DNA of 64,000 nt from JAUXFS01 sp963772635 (GCA_963772635.1 CAVYYK010000044.1:62001-126000); one strand, 5' to 3'; positions 9,523 to 19,642 are shown, counted from the first letter of the stretch. The notes: generated from the sequence alone by a model not told the origin. Numbers and translations: made by a program.

Positions 9523-12390
9523 TCACCACTCCACGCGTTCGCGTTCGAGGTCGGGCTCGCCGCAATGCTCGAGAATGGCGGCGCGGACGCGGTCGCGAAG
9601 GGTCACGGCTTTTTCCCAGGGGCTGCCCGCGGGGTCCGGCGCCACGGGGGGGCAGACGGTGACGGAGATTTCGCCCCGGCGCGGGAACCACGAGCCATCC
9701 CGCAGCATGGAGCGGGTTCCGCGGACGGCGATGGGAACGACATCGAGGTCGGTCTCCACGGCGGTGGCGAAGGCGCCCATGTGAAAGGGCAGGAGCCCCG
9801 GCATCCGGCGCAGCGTTCCCTCCGGAAAGAACAGCGGCGTGCGGCCCTCCGAGGCGGCGCGGCGGATGGCCTCGTAGTCGGCCTGTCCCGCGCGCATGTC
9901 GAAACGCCGGACGAACAGCGTACCGATACGCGTGAGAGGAAGGCGCGTGAGCCACGGGCCGGCCAGTTCCGCCTTGGCGACGAAACCCGCCGGTCGCGGA
10001 AGGACCGCGACCAATACCGGGCCGTCGAGATAGCTGGAATGGTTGGAACAGAGCACACAGGGCCCCGCCGGCAGATCCTCCAAACCATCGATCCGAATGC
10101 GTGTCCCGGTCACCGCCGCGAGCGCGCGCGCGCAGAACCTCAGTGCCCGCCACCGCGCCGCCATCCCGGGCAGGGCCCCACCGGGGAGGACCACCGCGGC
10201 GATCCAGGCGATGGGCGCCACAACAGCCACGGCGATCCATGCGTAACCGGCGAACAGAACCGCGGACGCTTCGGTTCTCCAGTGCCGCGCCCTCGAACCC
10301 ATGGCGTCGAGAAAAACCCGCAGCAGCTGCCGCCACGGTGGATCATGCGGCCGTCCGATGCCCCGGCTTTCGTAAACGTGGCGGCTGGCGGCGCGGCGGA
10401 TCTTGCCGCTGGAGGTGCGGGGAATGGTTCCGGGAGGCGCAAGCACCACCTCGTCGGGGGGATCGCCGACGTGATCGGCGACGACGGCGTTGATCCGCGC
10501 CCTGAGCTGTTCGAGGGCGTCGTCCCGGCGCCGGCGGGTCTCGGCGAGAACGATCAGACGTTCGGTTCCCGAGGCGGGATCGGGGCTACCGAAGGCGGCC
10601 ACGCCGCCCGGGAGAACACCCTCGAGATCACCGACGGCCGCCTCGATGTCGCTGGGATGGATGTTGCGACCGGCACGGATGATGATGTCCTTGGTGCGTC
10701 CGGTGACATGGAGATCGCCCGTGGCCATATAGCCGCGATCGCCGGTCTCCAGCCATTCGCCGTCGAACAGCCGGCGCGTCGCTTCGGGATTTCGGCAATA
10801 GCCCCGGGTCGCGGACGGCCCCTGGAACTGGACGCGGCCTTCCCGGCGGTCGGGGAGTTCCCGGCCGGCGGAATCGACGATGCGGATCTGATGCCCCGCT
10901 ATCGGCTGTCCGCACGCCGGGAAGCGAAGGGCGCGCGGGTCATCGGCTTCGGCCGGGATCGCCTCGCCCACCGACTGGAATGCTTCTCGGCGGATCACGT
11001 CGATGCGCGGTCCGCGCAGCAGCGGCGGAAACGCAAGGCCGACGGAATTCTCCGCGAGCCCGTAGACCGGCATCACCGCCTCGCGGCGCAGCCCGTGTGC
11101 GGAAAACCGCTGGCAAAACCGCTCGATGGTATCGGGGTTGACCGGCTCGGCGCCACTGAAGGCGACCCGCCACGAGCCGAGATCGAGACCGCTCAGGTGC
11201 TCGTCGGCAATGCGTCGAAGGCAGAGCTCGTAGGCGAAATTCGGGCCACCGGAAATGGTTCCGTTGTGGCGGCTGATGGCCTTCAGCCAGCGCGCCGGAC
11301 GGGCCAGGAACTGCAACGGCGACATCAGAACCAGGGGCATCGCCTGATAGAGGGAACCAAGCCACGCGGCGATCAGACCCATGTCGTGGTAGAGGGGCAG
11401 CCAGCTGACGAAGACGTCGTCGGACCCGGCGTCGATGGCTGCGGCCATTGCCCGGATATTGGCGAGCAGGTTGGCATGGGTCAGCATCACGCCCTTGGGA
11501 TCGCCGGTGCTTCCCGAGGTATACTGAATGAGCGCCGGATCGTCGGGGTTGGAGACCGGCGGGCTGAGTTGGCCCTCCTCGCTCAACAGCGTCTCGGGTG
11601 TCGCCACGAAGGCCAGGTCGGGCAAACCGGCGCGGACAACGCGTGTGGCGGCCAGCGTCTCCGGCGTCGTGATCAGCGCCCGCGCCCGGCAGTTGTTGAG
11701 GATGCCGAGCAGACGGCGAAGATGCTCTTCGATGCGGCTTGGATGGGTGGGAGGATAGGCCGGCACCGGCACGCCGCCCGCGAGAAGAACACCGATGAAG
11801 CCGAGGCAGTAATCCCGTCCCGTGGGCAGGATCAGCGAGACGGCGTCTCCGGGTCCGATGCCACGCTTCTGCAAGGCGGCGGCGATGCGTCGGGCGCCGG
11901 TTGCCAACGCTCCATAGGTCAGCGTTTCGCCTTCGCCCTCGTCGGCGTAGAAGCGGACGTGCAATCGCCGGGGATGTGCGGCTTCATGCCAGCGCAGCAC
12001 CTCGACGAGGGTTTTCGCGTCATGAGGGATCGCATCGACCGCCCCGGCCGTCCCAACCTCCAAGTCCGCCGCCGGGGCAGGCACCGGCTTGGCCGGCTCG
12101 CGGCGGGAAGCCTCGAGCACGGCGTCGAGCAGGTCCCGGGGGGTTTCGGCTTCGGCGAACACCGCTTCGGGAAGCGTCACCTCGAACGCCTCCTCGATCC
12201 GCGCCACCAGCTCGGCGCGCCCGAGGCTGTCGAACGCCAGATCGCGGTCCAGAGAACTCTCCAGCGACACGGGGAGATCGCGGATGCTTGGACGCAACTC
12301 CTCGGCAACGCGGCGAACGACCGCGATCAGCCGCGCCGACGTGTCGGCGGCCGGGTCGGTCCGTGGGTGTGGAGGCTTCTTCTGCATCAT
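9523..12390 (-). CDS. ACP - fatty acyl-AMP ligase - 1-acylglycerol-phosphate-type acyltransferase fusion
   Basis: The 955-residue protein has three domains. Residues about 15-95 are an acyl carrier protein with the phosphopantetheine serine in LAFDSLGRAEL (Ser55). Residues about 125-655 are an adenylation domain of the fatty acyl-AMP ligase type, with YTSGSTGDPKGVMLTH, SWLPLYHDMGLI and the FSGAEPV block. After a two-helix hydrophobic stretch near 700-735, residues about 755-935 are a PlsC-type acyltransferase with NHSSYLDG (catalytic His/Asp) and FPEGTLRR. It should activate a fatty acid, load it on its own carrier domain and transfer it to a hydroxyl acceptor. The acceptor is unknown. It stands alone on this strand and is fully intact. 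Confidence 0.9.
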   Translation of the reverse strand: MMQKKPPHPRTDPAADTSARLIAVVRRVAEELRPSIRDLPVSLESSLDRDLAFDSLGRAELVARIEEAFEVTLPEAVFAEAETPRDLLDAVLEASRREPAKPVPAPAADLEVGTAGAVDAIPHDAKTLVEVLRWHEAAHPRRLHVRFYADEGEGETLTYGALATGARRIAAALQKRGIGPGDAVSLILPTGRDYCLGFIGVLLAGGVPVPAYPPTHPSRIEEHLRRLLGILNNCRARALITTPETLAATRVVRAGLPDLAFVATPETLLSEEGQLSPPVSNPDDPALIQYTSGSTGDPKGVMLTHANLLANIRAMAAAIDAGSDDVFVSWLPLYHDMGLIAAWLGSLYQAMPLVLMSPLQFLARPARWLKAISRHNGTISGGPNFAYELCLRRIADEHLSGLDLGSWRVAFSGAEPVNPDTIERFCQRFSAHGLRREAVMPVYGLAENSVGLAFPPLLRGPRIDVIRREAFQSVGEAIPAEADDPRALRFPACGQPIAGHQIRIVDSAGRELPDRREGRVQFQGPSATRGYCRNPEATRRLFDGEWLETGDRGYMATGDLHVTGRTKDIIIRAGRNIHPSDIEAAVGDLEGVLPGGVAAFGSPDPASGTERLIVLAETRRRRDDALEQLRARINAVVADHVGDPPDEVVLAPPGTIPRTSSGKIRRAASRHVYESRGIGRPHDPPWRQLLRVFLDAMGSRARHWRTEASAVLFAGYAWIAVAVVAPIAWIAAVVLPGGALPGMAARWRALRFCARALAAVTGTRIRIDGLEDLPAGPCVLCSNHSSYLDGPVLVAVLPRPAGFVAKAELAGPWLTRLPLTRIGTLFVRRFDMRAGQADYEAIRRAASEGRTPLFFPEGTLRRMPGLLPFHMGAFATAVETDLDVVPIAVRGTRSMLRDGSWFPRRGEISVTVCPPVAPDPAGSPWEKAVTLRDRVRAAILEHCGEPDLERERVEW

Positions 12391-12452
12391 AGCCGGTGTT
12401 GCGCAACGCTCGATGGTTATCCAACCACGCCTTTAACGCAACCCGTCGCTCG

Positions 12453-12833
12453 TCACGGGCGCGGGGTGGGGCGGGTCGCCTGCGCCAGGGTGATCTCGTA
12501 CTCGGCGCGGGCCGGGTCGTAGCTCCGCGGGTCGCGGGCCAGGTACCAGTCTAGGGCTTCGTCCCAATAGGTCACCGTCCAATGGGGAAGTTCCCGTTTG
12601 ACCGCCTTGGCGATTTCGAGGCCTTCCCGGGCGAAGGCGACGAAGTCGAAGCGCATCCCCGTGACGTCCTCGTAATCGGCCGGGTGGCACTCGGTTTCGT
12701 AGCGGTCGTTCCAGGCCTGCAGGCGGTCCGCCAGCGCCTCGCTGATATCGAGGTTGCCGCGGGCACGCGCTTCCTCGTCGAGCAACCGATACCCCTTCGA
12801 GCAGTAGTCGGCGACGATTCGAACCTTCGGCAC
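12453..12833 (-). CDS. Conserved-looking hypothetical protein
   Basis: The frame encodes 126 residues and begins with GTG after GGAGGGAG. I do not recognise a family. The protein is soluble, acidic to neutral, with no signal peptide; it begins MPKVRIVADYCSKGY and is rich in Trp, Tyr and Asp, ending in a Pro/Thr tail. It is between the acyl-AMP ligase fusion and the mannitol dehydrogenase with gaps of about 60-70 bases on each side, so co-transcription with either is possible. Confidence 0.65.
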   Translation of the reverse strand: MPKVRIVADYCSKGYRLLDEEARARGNLDISEALADRLQAWNDRYETECHPADYEDVTGMRFDFVAFAREGLEIAKAVKRELPHWTVTYWDEALDWYLARDPRSYDPARAEYEITLAQATRPTPRP

Positions 12834-12903
12834 GCTCCCTCCGACGCCATCATCCCCGTGCGCCCGGATGGATGGGTAATCCTATCCGCTGTCACTTAGT
12901 TTT

Positions 12904-14388
12904 TTACAGGAGCTTCTGCATCCTCAGCGAGATATCGGGATCGGCATAGAGGGCTTCGATCATCTCCGAATACAGCGCGGTGAATTCTTCGTTGTGAATG
13001 AGGTCGCCAAAAATGGGCCCGAGTTTCAGGAATGACAGCGTGTCATCCTGGGTTCCTTTTGCGGCTTGATGCAGTTCGTCTTTCATGGCATCGACAATAT
13101 CGAGCTTTGCGCCATGCTGGTCGACGCCCTTGTCGCTATAGAAACACCATGCGGCGATGACCAGGGTGGCGTATTTGATGCTGCCGCCGCGCGCCAAATT
13201 TTCGGTGATCGTCGGGACCAGGAACTTTGGCAGCTTGGCTGAACTTTCCAGACAAATCCGCGCCAGGCTGTCCTTGATGTTCGGGTTTCCAAACCGCTCG
13301 ATCAGGCTGTCCTTGTAGGCTTCCAAATCGATCCCTTCCACCGGGTCCAGCACCGGGGTGGCTTCGACATCCATGAACCGGCGCAGATAGGTCGCGAACA
13401 GCGGATCGGCCACGCAGCCATCGATGGTTTTGTGTCCATGGATCGAACCGAGCAGCCCGAGGACGGAATGCCCGGCGTTGAGCAGCCGTAATTTCATTTT
13501 CTCGTACGGCGTGACGTCGGCAACAAACTGCGCGCCGACCTTTTCCCATGCGGGTCGGCCGTTGGAGAAATTGTCTTCGATGACCCATTGGGTGAACGGT
13601 TCGCAGGTGACCGGCCATTCGTCCTTCAATCCCATTTCGGTCTCGAGGTACGTCATGTCCTCCGGCGTTGTCACGGGCGTGATCCGGTCCACCATGGCAT
13701 TGGGGAAGCACACGTCGCTCTCGATCCATCGCGCAAACTCGGCATCCTGCTTGCGCGCGAAGGCCAGCACCATCTTGCGCGTCATGTCGCCGTTGTGCTG
13801 GATGTTGTCGCACGACTGAATGGTAACGGCCGGGAGTCCCTGGGCGCGGCGTTTCTTGAGCGCCGCGGTCAGATAGCCGAACACCGTCTTCGGGCTGGAG
13901 GGATGTTCCAGGTCGTGCTGCACATCGGGATTGGCGAAGTCGAACTCGCCTGTGGCGGGGTTGAAGTTGTAGCCCCCTTCGGTGATGGTCAGCGAGACGA
14001 TCTTGGTGTCCGCGCCGGCCATCTTGTCGATGACGGCGCCGGGATCGTCGCAGCCCAGCATGAAATCGATCAGTGAACCGATGACGCAGGTTTCAACCTT
14101 TCCCTGGGGATGCTTCACGATCAACGTGTAGAGATAGTCCTGCGTTTTCAGGATATCGCCGATTTTGCGGTCGGCGTCGCGCAGGCCCACGCCGCAGATG
14201 CCCCAGTCGGACGCATCGGAGTCGTTCATCAGCGCATCGGTGTAATACGCTTCGTGTGATCGGTGGAATCCGCCGACGCCGATATGGACGATGCCGGCTT
14301 TGACTTTGCTCCGGTCATAGGATGGACGAGCGATTTCGTCGGCGAGGCGGTGAAGGTTTTCCTGCTTGAGTTGAATGGGTTCCGTCAT
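12904..14388 (-). CDS. mtlK: Mannitol 2-dehydrogenase family oxidoreductase
   Basis: The 494-residue protein belongs to the polyol-specific long-chain dehydrogenases. IVHIGVGGFHRSHEAYYTD (about residues 33-51) is the family dinucleotide-binding start, VDRITPVTTPED marks the middle, and KLRLLNAGHSVLGLLG (about residue 297 on) holds the catalytic lysine and the following Asn/His. The enzyme would oxidise mannitol to fructose with NAD. The ATG follows AAGGAG at a good distance. The next gene upstream on this strand is a fructokinase, which fits mannitol-fructose-fructose 6-phosphate flow. Its neighbours include a polyol-binding protein. Mannonate oxidoreductase is the main alternative and is less likely in this context. 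Confidence 0.88.
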   Translation of the reverse strand: MTEPIQLKQENLHRLADEIARPSYDRSKVKAGIVHIGVGGFHRSHEAYYTDALMNDSDASDWGICGVGLRDADRKIGDILKTQDYLYTLIVKHPQGKVETCVIGSLIDFMLGCDDPGAVIDKMAGADTKIVSLTITEGGYNFNPATGEFDFANPDVQHDLEHPSSPKTVFGYLTAALKKRRAQGLPAVTIQSCDNIQHNGDMTRKMVLAFARKQDAEFARWIESDVCFPNAMVDRITPVTTPEDMTYLETEMGLKDEWPVTCEPFTQWVIEDNFSNGRPAWEKVGAQFVADVTPYEKMKLRLLNAGHSVLGLLGSIHGHKTIDGCVADPLFATYLRRFMDVEATPVLDPVEGIDLEAYKDSLIERFGNPNIKDSLARICLESSAKLPKFLVPTITENLARGGSIKYATLVIAAWCFYSDKGVDQHGAKLDIVDAMKDELHQAAKGTQDDTLSFLKLGPIFGDLIHNEEFTALYSEMIEALYADPDISLRMQKLL

Positions 14389-14503
14389 AACAAACTCCTT
14401 GTGAGCCTTATCGCTATTTTCTTAGGTTATTTGTTTAACGCTTTGGTCCGATGCATCACCCAGTAGGCGGAGATGAAATAAACCCAGGTGCAGAGCTTAT
14501 TGC

Positions 14504-15388
14504 CTAAAATGCGATCAAATGTTCGGGCAGGACCGGGGTTGCCCCCTTCTGCGAACAGACAAACGTGGCCACCCGGTTCGCGAAAATATTCACCTTGTTC
14601 AGCGGCCAACCCTTGAGAACGCCCATGCAGAGCGACGCCGTGAATGAATCCCCGGCTCCGACCGAGTCCACCGCAAGCCCTTCCTGTCCCGGGGCATCAT
14701 CTATCTCAGCGCCCCGTATAAGCACGCTACCGTCCGGACCACGCGTGTAGGCCACCAGCTTCAGGTCGAAAAGTTCACTCAGGCCGTTGAGCTGAGCCAT
14801 CACTTCGCCCCGCAGGCCGAAGTAGCCGGCCAGCACCGGCAGTTCCTCGTCGCTGAGCTTCAGAATGGAGGCGAGCTGCAGCGATCCCTCAACCTGCTCT
14901 TTTGAAAAGAACGACTGCCGCAGATTCACGTCGAAAATCTTCAAGGCCTCCTGTGGCATGTGCTGCACGAACGAGCGGATCGTTTCGCGCGAAACCGGCG
15001 AACGCTGCGAAAGCGATCCAAAACACACCGCATCCAGCTTCGCCGCCAGCGCCTCGAGCTCGCTGGTGAACGCAATATGATCCCATGCCACATTCTCGAA
15101 AATCTGATAGGAAGGTTTGCCCTTGTCGTTCAGGGTCACCTGCACCGTTCCGGTCGGGAACGTGTCGCTTTCCAGCACATAGCTGGCATCCACGCCCATT
15201 TCCCGTAGGTTGTCGCGAATGCGTCGTCCCAGCTCATCTGTCCCCACGCAGCTCACCGGATAGGCCTTCGCGCCGAGCTGGTAGCAATGGAACGCAAAAT
15301 TGGCCGGGGCGCCGCCGAGACGCTTGTGGTGTGGAAACACATCCCAAAGCAACTCCCCGATCCCGGCTACTGTAAATCGTTCATTCAT
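14504..15388 (-). CDS. PfkB-family carbohydrate kinase, probable fructokinase
   Basis: This 294-residue kinase starts at ATG 15388 after GGAGAGGG. It has the PfkB N-terminal signature LGGAPANFAFH, the second signature VDSVGAGDSFTASL near the C-terminus with the catalytic aspartate in GAGDSF, and the GIGELLWDVFP start common in fructokinases. The sugar is inferred from the adjacent mannitol dehydrogenase, whose product is fructose. The gap of about 115 bases to mtlK contains no gene I can support. Base composition is less GC-rich than neighbouring genes, consistent with acquisition of this module. Confidence 0.85.
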   Translation of the reverse strand: MNERFTVAGIGELLWDVFPHHKRLGGAPANFAFHCYQLGAKAYPVSCVGTDELGRRIRDNLREMGVDASYVLESDTFPTGTVQVTLNDKGKPSYQIFENVAWDHIAFTSELEALAAKLDAVCFGSLSQRSPVSRETIRSFVQHMPQEALKIFDVNLRQSFFSKEQVEGSLQLASILKLSDEELPVLAGYFGLRGEVMAQLNGLSELFDLKLVAYTRGPDGSVLIRGAEIDDAPGQEGLAVDSVGAGDSFTASLCMGVLKGWPLNKVNIFANRVATFVCSQKGATPVLPEHLIAF

Positions 15389-15657
15389 GACCCTCTCCGT
15401 GAACCACCCTTCCTCACCTCATCTCCCCCGTCCCGCTCGCCGTGGTCACGCGCCCCTAAGCGGCGGGTTCTCCCGCCACCGGCACCTGGGATCTATGAAG
15501 CGCCTTCGAGCACTTTAGATCCCAGTAGGCGAAGAGTCCGACTCGGAATGATGTGAGCTCGGATCCACCGCACAACTTGCAGCGTTTGCGGTGCCGATCG
15601 AAGCGCGCCGCCCCATTCGCGCGTGGCGCGGCGAACCTCGGCAGCCGGCGCCGTGCA

Positions 15658-17421
15658 CTACTCCGCGGGCACCTCGGCACCGGATGACCGTCCGGAGCTT
15701 TGCATCCTCTTGGAGAGCTGCAAATCCCACCACGCAAACACGAAATAGATCACGGTGCACCAGATCGTGACGTCGTAGAACAACTCACGGTTCACGTAGT
15801 AGTCGTAAAGATCGGGGCTGTTGAACAGGACACGCCAAGCGAGCACGGCCGGCACGATCAGACCAATCACGATCCAGATCGCTCGGATGATCTTGATCAA
15901 TACGGTCGTGCCGCGGACGTGCTCGTGTTGTTCCTTCGCCGCCAGTTCGGCATGGTACGCTTCGACCTGTTTTTGAAACTCCTGCTCCCGCTTCTCGGCC
16001 TCCGGATAACTGCGATCGGCGCCATATCTCTTCGCGAGGATGATATAGGCAACGATCGAGACGAACCATGTCGGCAGGAACAGGTATACGAACGGGATGA
16101 TGTTGAGGAAGTCCAACCCAAAGCCGAACACGAGGCATATTCCCCAGGTGATCAGCGCCGGCATGTTGTCCTTGACGCCCTTGAGGCGGTGCCAATTGCT
16201 CTTGTAGCCAAGCCGGGGAAAGATGTGCTGTTCGGCGAATACAATGCCGCCGAGGGGTACAAGAACAAGTCCCGCGTAGGCAAGAATTGGCAGGATTTGG
16301 CGGTAGATGAACGGGAAACAGCTTCCGACCACGACCACGGCCCCGACGACAAGCGTTACCTTTTGGCGTGCGATGTTCGGGAATACGGCCTGGGCTGCAA
16401 GACCGGCGCGATAGAGGTTGGGGTTGGCCGTTGTCCATCCCGCGATGATTACAATCACAAAACCGGTGGCGCCAAGCGCGTAGTAGGCAACATCCCCGGG
16501 TTCAACAACAGCGATACTCAATTTCATGATATAGGCCGTCGCCGCTCCCATGAGAGCCGCGGAAATCCAGGCGATGTAGTGGCCGAACATCATGCCGGTT
16601 GCGGTACAAAGGCCGTAGATCGATTTTTTCGCGTAGCGCAGGAGCGCCATGTCGACGAGGCCAAAATGCGCGAAGGTGTTCGCGGCCCAGGCGAAGCCGA
16701 TCACTTCCCACAATCCGATCCCGGGTTCCCCTTCAGCATTGATGCCGGTAAACACGGTCGTTCCCGCCAAATTCACGAAATCCGAGAAACTCGAAAGCGT
16801 CGTGTAACCGGTCAGCGTTTCGTTCAACGAAGGTATAAGCACCATGCCACCGGCCGTGAACATCACCATCAGCCAGGGTGTGCAAATAGTGGCAAACTCG
16901 GCCACCACATTGAAACCGTAGTAGGCCACGAGCACAGCGATCACGCTTGCCGAGGCGGCAATGACTGCAAACCAGACGCTGGTGGGATAGGGATAGATCT
17001 GGGGAGGAATATCAAAGAGCGCCCGAACCGCTGTTGCCGACACGGTGATCATGGCGGCCGAGATGGCCACGAAGATCAGCACGTTCGCCCCGTTGTAGAG
17101 CCGCGGGACCAGCTCGCCCATGTTTTGATCGAGATAGGTGTAGAGACTGAGCCGCGTCTTGACCGCGATCGGCGCGGTGATGAGCCAGAAGCTCAGCACG
17201 GCAAGCGTATTGCCGATGAGCAGCCCGATCAGGATGTCGTGGATCGAGGCGCCCATGGCCACGAATGCGGCGCCAATGACGAATTCGGTCGCAGCAACGT
17301 GTTCGGAACCATAGAGGCCGAGGAAGTGACCGGGTCCATGCAGTCTGTGTTGCGGCACAGGCAGTAGTTCGTCGTCCATATCCGCAATGGACTGTCGCGG
17401 ATCGATGGCTGTGTTGGCCAT
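15658..17421 (-). CDS. NCS1-like (cytosine/purine permease family) transporter
   Basis: The frame gives 587 residues from ATG 17421, which follows GGGGAGGG; a longer in-frame start is less likely. About twelve hydrophobic helices fill residues 40-500, followed by a charged stretch (ADRSYPEAEKREQEFQKQ) and two more helices near the C-terminus. The layout and blocks such as GFAWAANTFAHFGLVDMALL and AGWTTANPNLYRAG resemble permeases for nucleobases and related compounds. The C-terminal extension is long for the family. It lies between the fructokinase and the polyol-binding protein. Whether it moves a polyol or an unrelated substrate cannot be decided. Confidence 0.75.
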   Translation of the reverse strand: MANTAIDPRQSIADMDDELLPVPQHRLHGPGHFLGLYGSEHVAATEFVIGAAFVAMGASIHDILIGLLIGNTLAVLSFWLITAPIAVKTRLSLYTYLDQNMGELVPRLYNGANVLIFVAISAAMITVSATAVRALFDIPPQIYPYPTSVWFAVIAASASVIAVLVAYYGFNVVAEFATICTPWLMVMFTAGGMVLIPSLNETLTGYTTLSSFSDFVNLAGTTVFTGINAEGEPGIGLWEVIGFAWAANTFAHFGLVDMALLRYAKKSIYGLCTATGMMFGHYIAWISAALMGAATAYIMKLSIAVVEPGDVAYYALGATGFVIVIIAGWTTANPNLYRAGLAAQAVFPNIARQKVTLVVGAVVVVGSCFPFIYRQILPILAYAGLVLVPLGGIVFAEQHIFPRLGYKSNWHRLKGVKDNMPALITWGICLVFGFGLDFLNIIPFVYLFLPTWFVSIVAYIILAKRYGADRSYPEAEKREQEFQKQVEAYHAELAAKEQHEHVRGTTVLIKIIRAIWIVIGLIVPAVLAWRVLFNSPDLYDYYVNRELFYDVTIWCTVIYFVFAWWDLQLSKRMQSSGRSSGAEVPAE

Positions 17422-17456
17422 GTTTCCCTCCCCAATTTCTGTTGTTGGACTCGCCT

Positions 17457-18768
17457 CTATTGGAGGAAGCGGGCGCGCTCGATGACCTTCCCGGTCACCC
17501 ACTGGGCGTTTTCAAGCGCCTCATCGATCGGGATCGTTCCCGACAGCGCCAACGCGAACCGCTGGCCGACCGCCGTGCCGATGCTCTGGAACTCCGGGAT
17601 CGCGACGTATTGAATTCCGGTATAGGGCACTTCATCCACGGTATGGCTTATTGGGATCGGCCGCGTCGATGCTGTCGAGCGTTATCTTCGCGAACGGCAC
17701 CTTCTCGAGATACTCGGGATTTTCGTACAGCGAGGTGCGGGTGCCCGGCGGTACGTTGGACCAGCCGTCCTTCGAGGCGACCAGTTCCAGGTACTGCTTC
17801 GAGGTGGCCCAAGCCACGAATCTCTTCGCCCCATCCTTGTTGTCGGAACCCTCGGGAACCGCCAGCGCCCAGGCCCAGAGCCAGTTCGCGCTCTTGCCCA
17901 GACCCTTGTTCGGCGCGAGCGCGAAGCCGACACGGTCGGCCACATCGGAGTCCGCGTTGGTCACGAACTGGCCGGCCGCGGTCGCGTCGATCCATATCGC
18001 GCACTTGCCTGACCGGAACAGGGCGAGGTTTTCGTTGTAGCCATTGGCCGAAGCGTCCGGCGGGCCGACTTCCTGCATCAGTTCGACGTAGTCGGTGATC
18101 GTCGCCTTCCAGGCTTCCCCGTCGAACTGGGGTTTCCACTCCATATCGAACCAGCGGGCCCCGTAGGAGTTGGCCATGGCGGTCAGGAATGCCATGTTCT
18201 CGCCCCAGCCCGGCTTGCCGCGCAGGCAAATGCCGTAGACATCGTTGCTCTTGTCGGCCAGCTTACGGGCGGCGTCCTTGATGAAATCCCAAGTGGGCTT
18301 TTCGGGCATCTCGAGCCCGGCTTTCTCAAACAGATCGGTGCGGTACATGGTGAACGAAGACTCGCCGTAGAACGGCGCGGCGTACATGGTGCCGTCGTAC
18401 GACAGGGCCTCGCGAATCGGCGGCAGGATGTCATCGACGTCGTAATCCTCAGGCAAATTGTCGAGCGCCACAAGCCACCCGCGCTTGGCCCAGATGGGGA
18501 CTTCGTAGGTACCGATCGTCAGGACGTCGAACTGCCCGCCCTTGGTCGCGATGTCGGTGGTGACGCGCTGGCGCAGCACGTTCTCTTCCAGCACCACCCA
18601 GTCGAGCTTGATGTCGGGATTGGCTTTCGTGAAAGCCTCCGAGAGCCCCTGCATCCGGATCATGTCGCCGTTGTTCACGGTGGCGATGGTGACCGTGGAC
18701 TCGGCGCGGGCCAGGGCTGAGCCGACGAGCAGGGCCGCCATGAATGCGGCCGCGATTCGAATGGTCAT
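17457..18768 (-). pseudogene. Polyol ABC transporter substrate-binding protein (SmoE/MtlE-like), one frame break
   Basis: The frame starts at ATG 18768 after AGGAGGGGGG with a signal peptide (AAAFMAALLVGSALARAEST). Blocks typical of sorbitol/mannitol-binding proteins follow, such as FDVLTIGTYEVPIWAKRGW, APFYGESSFTMYRTDLF and GICLRGKPGWGENM. The frame stops at 17632 after DPNKPYRG, but the frame one base away continues directly as VDEVPYTGIQYVAIPEFQS to a stop at 17457. Removing one T near 17642 restores PTVDEVPY. The full protein is about 437 residues, normal for the family. The SmoFGK-type permease and ATPase genes are absent next to it. Either a sequence error or a fresh mutation explains the break. 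Confidence 0.82.
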
Positions 18769-19041
18769 CAACGTCCCCCCTCCTGCTTGTGAGCTTAGTA
18801 TTTACTGATGCTACGAGGATTTCATGACGCAGCGCAAGGTCCGTCAACCGAAAACGTCACTTCCGGATTCGCCTCATCGGCGGCGCCTTTCTTGTTCCGG
18901 AACCTGCCGTTTCCCTGCCGCTATGGTCGTTACCTATTGTTACTGGAGTGCGAAAGGGCCGGCCCAGGAGCGAACGACACTGCTGTTGAACGGCGTAAAC
19001 GGAACCGCATCGGCGGCCAACAGCCCGCCGTTCGACGTCTC

Positions 19042-19593
19042 TCAGCCTGGCACCGGAGGCGACAGGAGGATCCACGACCACGTCAAAATCAACACCAGCG
19101 GTACACCGAAAGCACCAATTGCCGCCATGGCGGGTATCAGCGGAGTGTTTGGCATGACACCGGAAAACTCGCTCGGCGTCTGCTCGTCAGCGTAGGCTGT
19201 GCCCCGCAGCTTCGAGCGCCACTGCGAGATGCGCAACGCGGCGGCGAGGATCGAGACCGTGAGAAAGAGGCAGAGCGCCAGGCCGAGCAGGGGTATGTGC
19301 GGATGCAGCGGGTTCTGGCCGAGCGGTCGTCCCTCTGCGCCAATCACGAGTGGCACGAAAAGGAAGGCTTGGCTGGTCAGAAGCCAATTGACCCTTGCAT
19401 TCATCAGCCCTAACTCGAACCTGATTGCGGTTAGTATGAGCTGATAGGTCTTGTCGCCTGCCTCACTTCTTTCTGAGCCGGGCACCTCTGTAATCCCTCT
19501 TTCTCTTGCAGTTTGCTTCTGTAAAGTACTTCGCTTCGGCGTGCTGATCACTACCATACTGCAATGCGTGCCACCAAGCGTGCATGCTGCCAA
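19042..19593 (-). CDS. Small membrane protein of unknown function
   Basis: The frame allows up to 183 residues; the start is uncertain (ATG 19593 or 19557, neither with a clear ribosome binding site). Three hydrophobic helices are visible: LLTSQAFLFVPLVIG, LGLALCLFLTVSILAAAL and a C-terminal pair around GAFGVPLVLILTWSWIL. The segment YQLILTAIRFELGLMNARVN before the first helix is amphipathic. No family is recognised. Bases 18769-19041 on its downstream side hold no gene I can support. Confidence 0.55.
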   Translation of the reverse strand: MAACTLGGTHCSMVVISTPKRSTLQKQTARERGITEVPGSERSEAGDKTYQLILTAIRFELGLMNARVNWLLTSQAFLFVPLVIGAEGRPLGQNPLHPHIPLLGLALCLFLTVSILAAALRISQWRSKLRGTAYADEQTPSEFSGVMPNTPLIPAMAAIGAFGVPLVLILTWSWILLSPPVPG

Positions 19594-19642
19594 GTGAGTT
19601 TGATATAACGATCATCTCTTTCGGATCAGGGAAAGGCCGTCG

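Noticed and set aside
9433..12522. Plus-strand open frame of 1,029 codons
   Set aside because: Antisense to the acyl-AMP ligase fusion; no domain and shadow-like composition.
15700..17367. Plus-strand open frame of 555 codons opposite the NCS1-like gene
   Set aside because: Composition (Asp/Arg/Gly/His) and lack of any motif mark it as a mirror of a membrane-protein gene.
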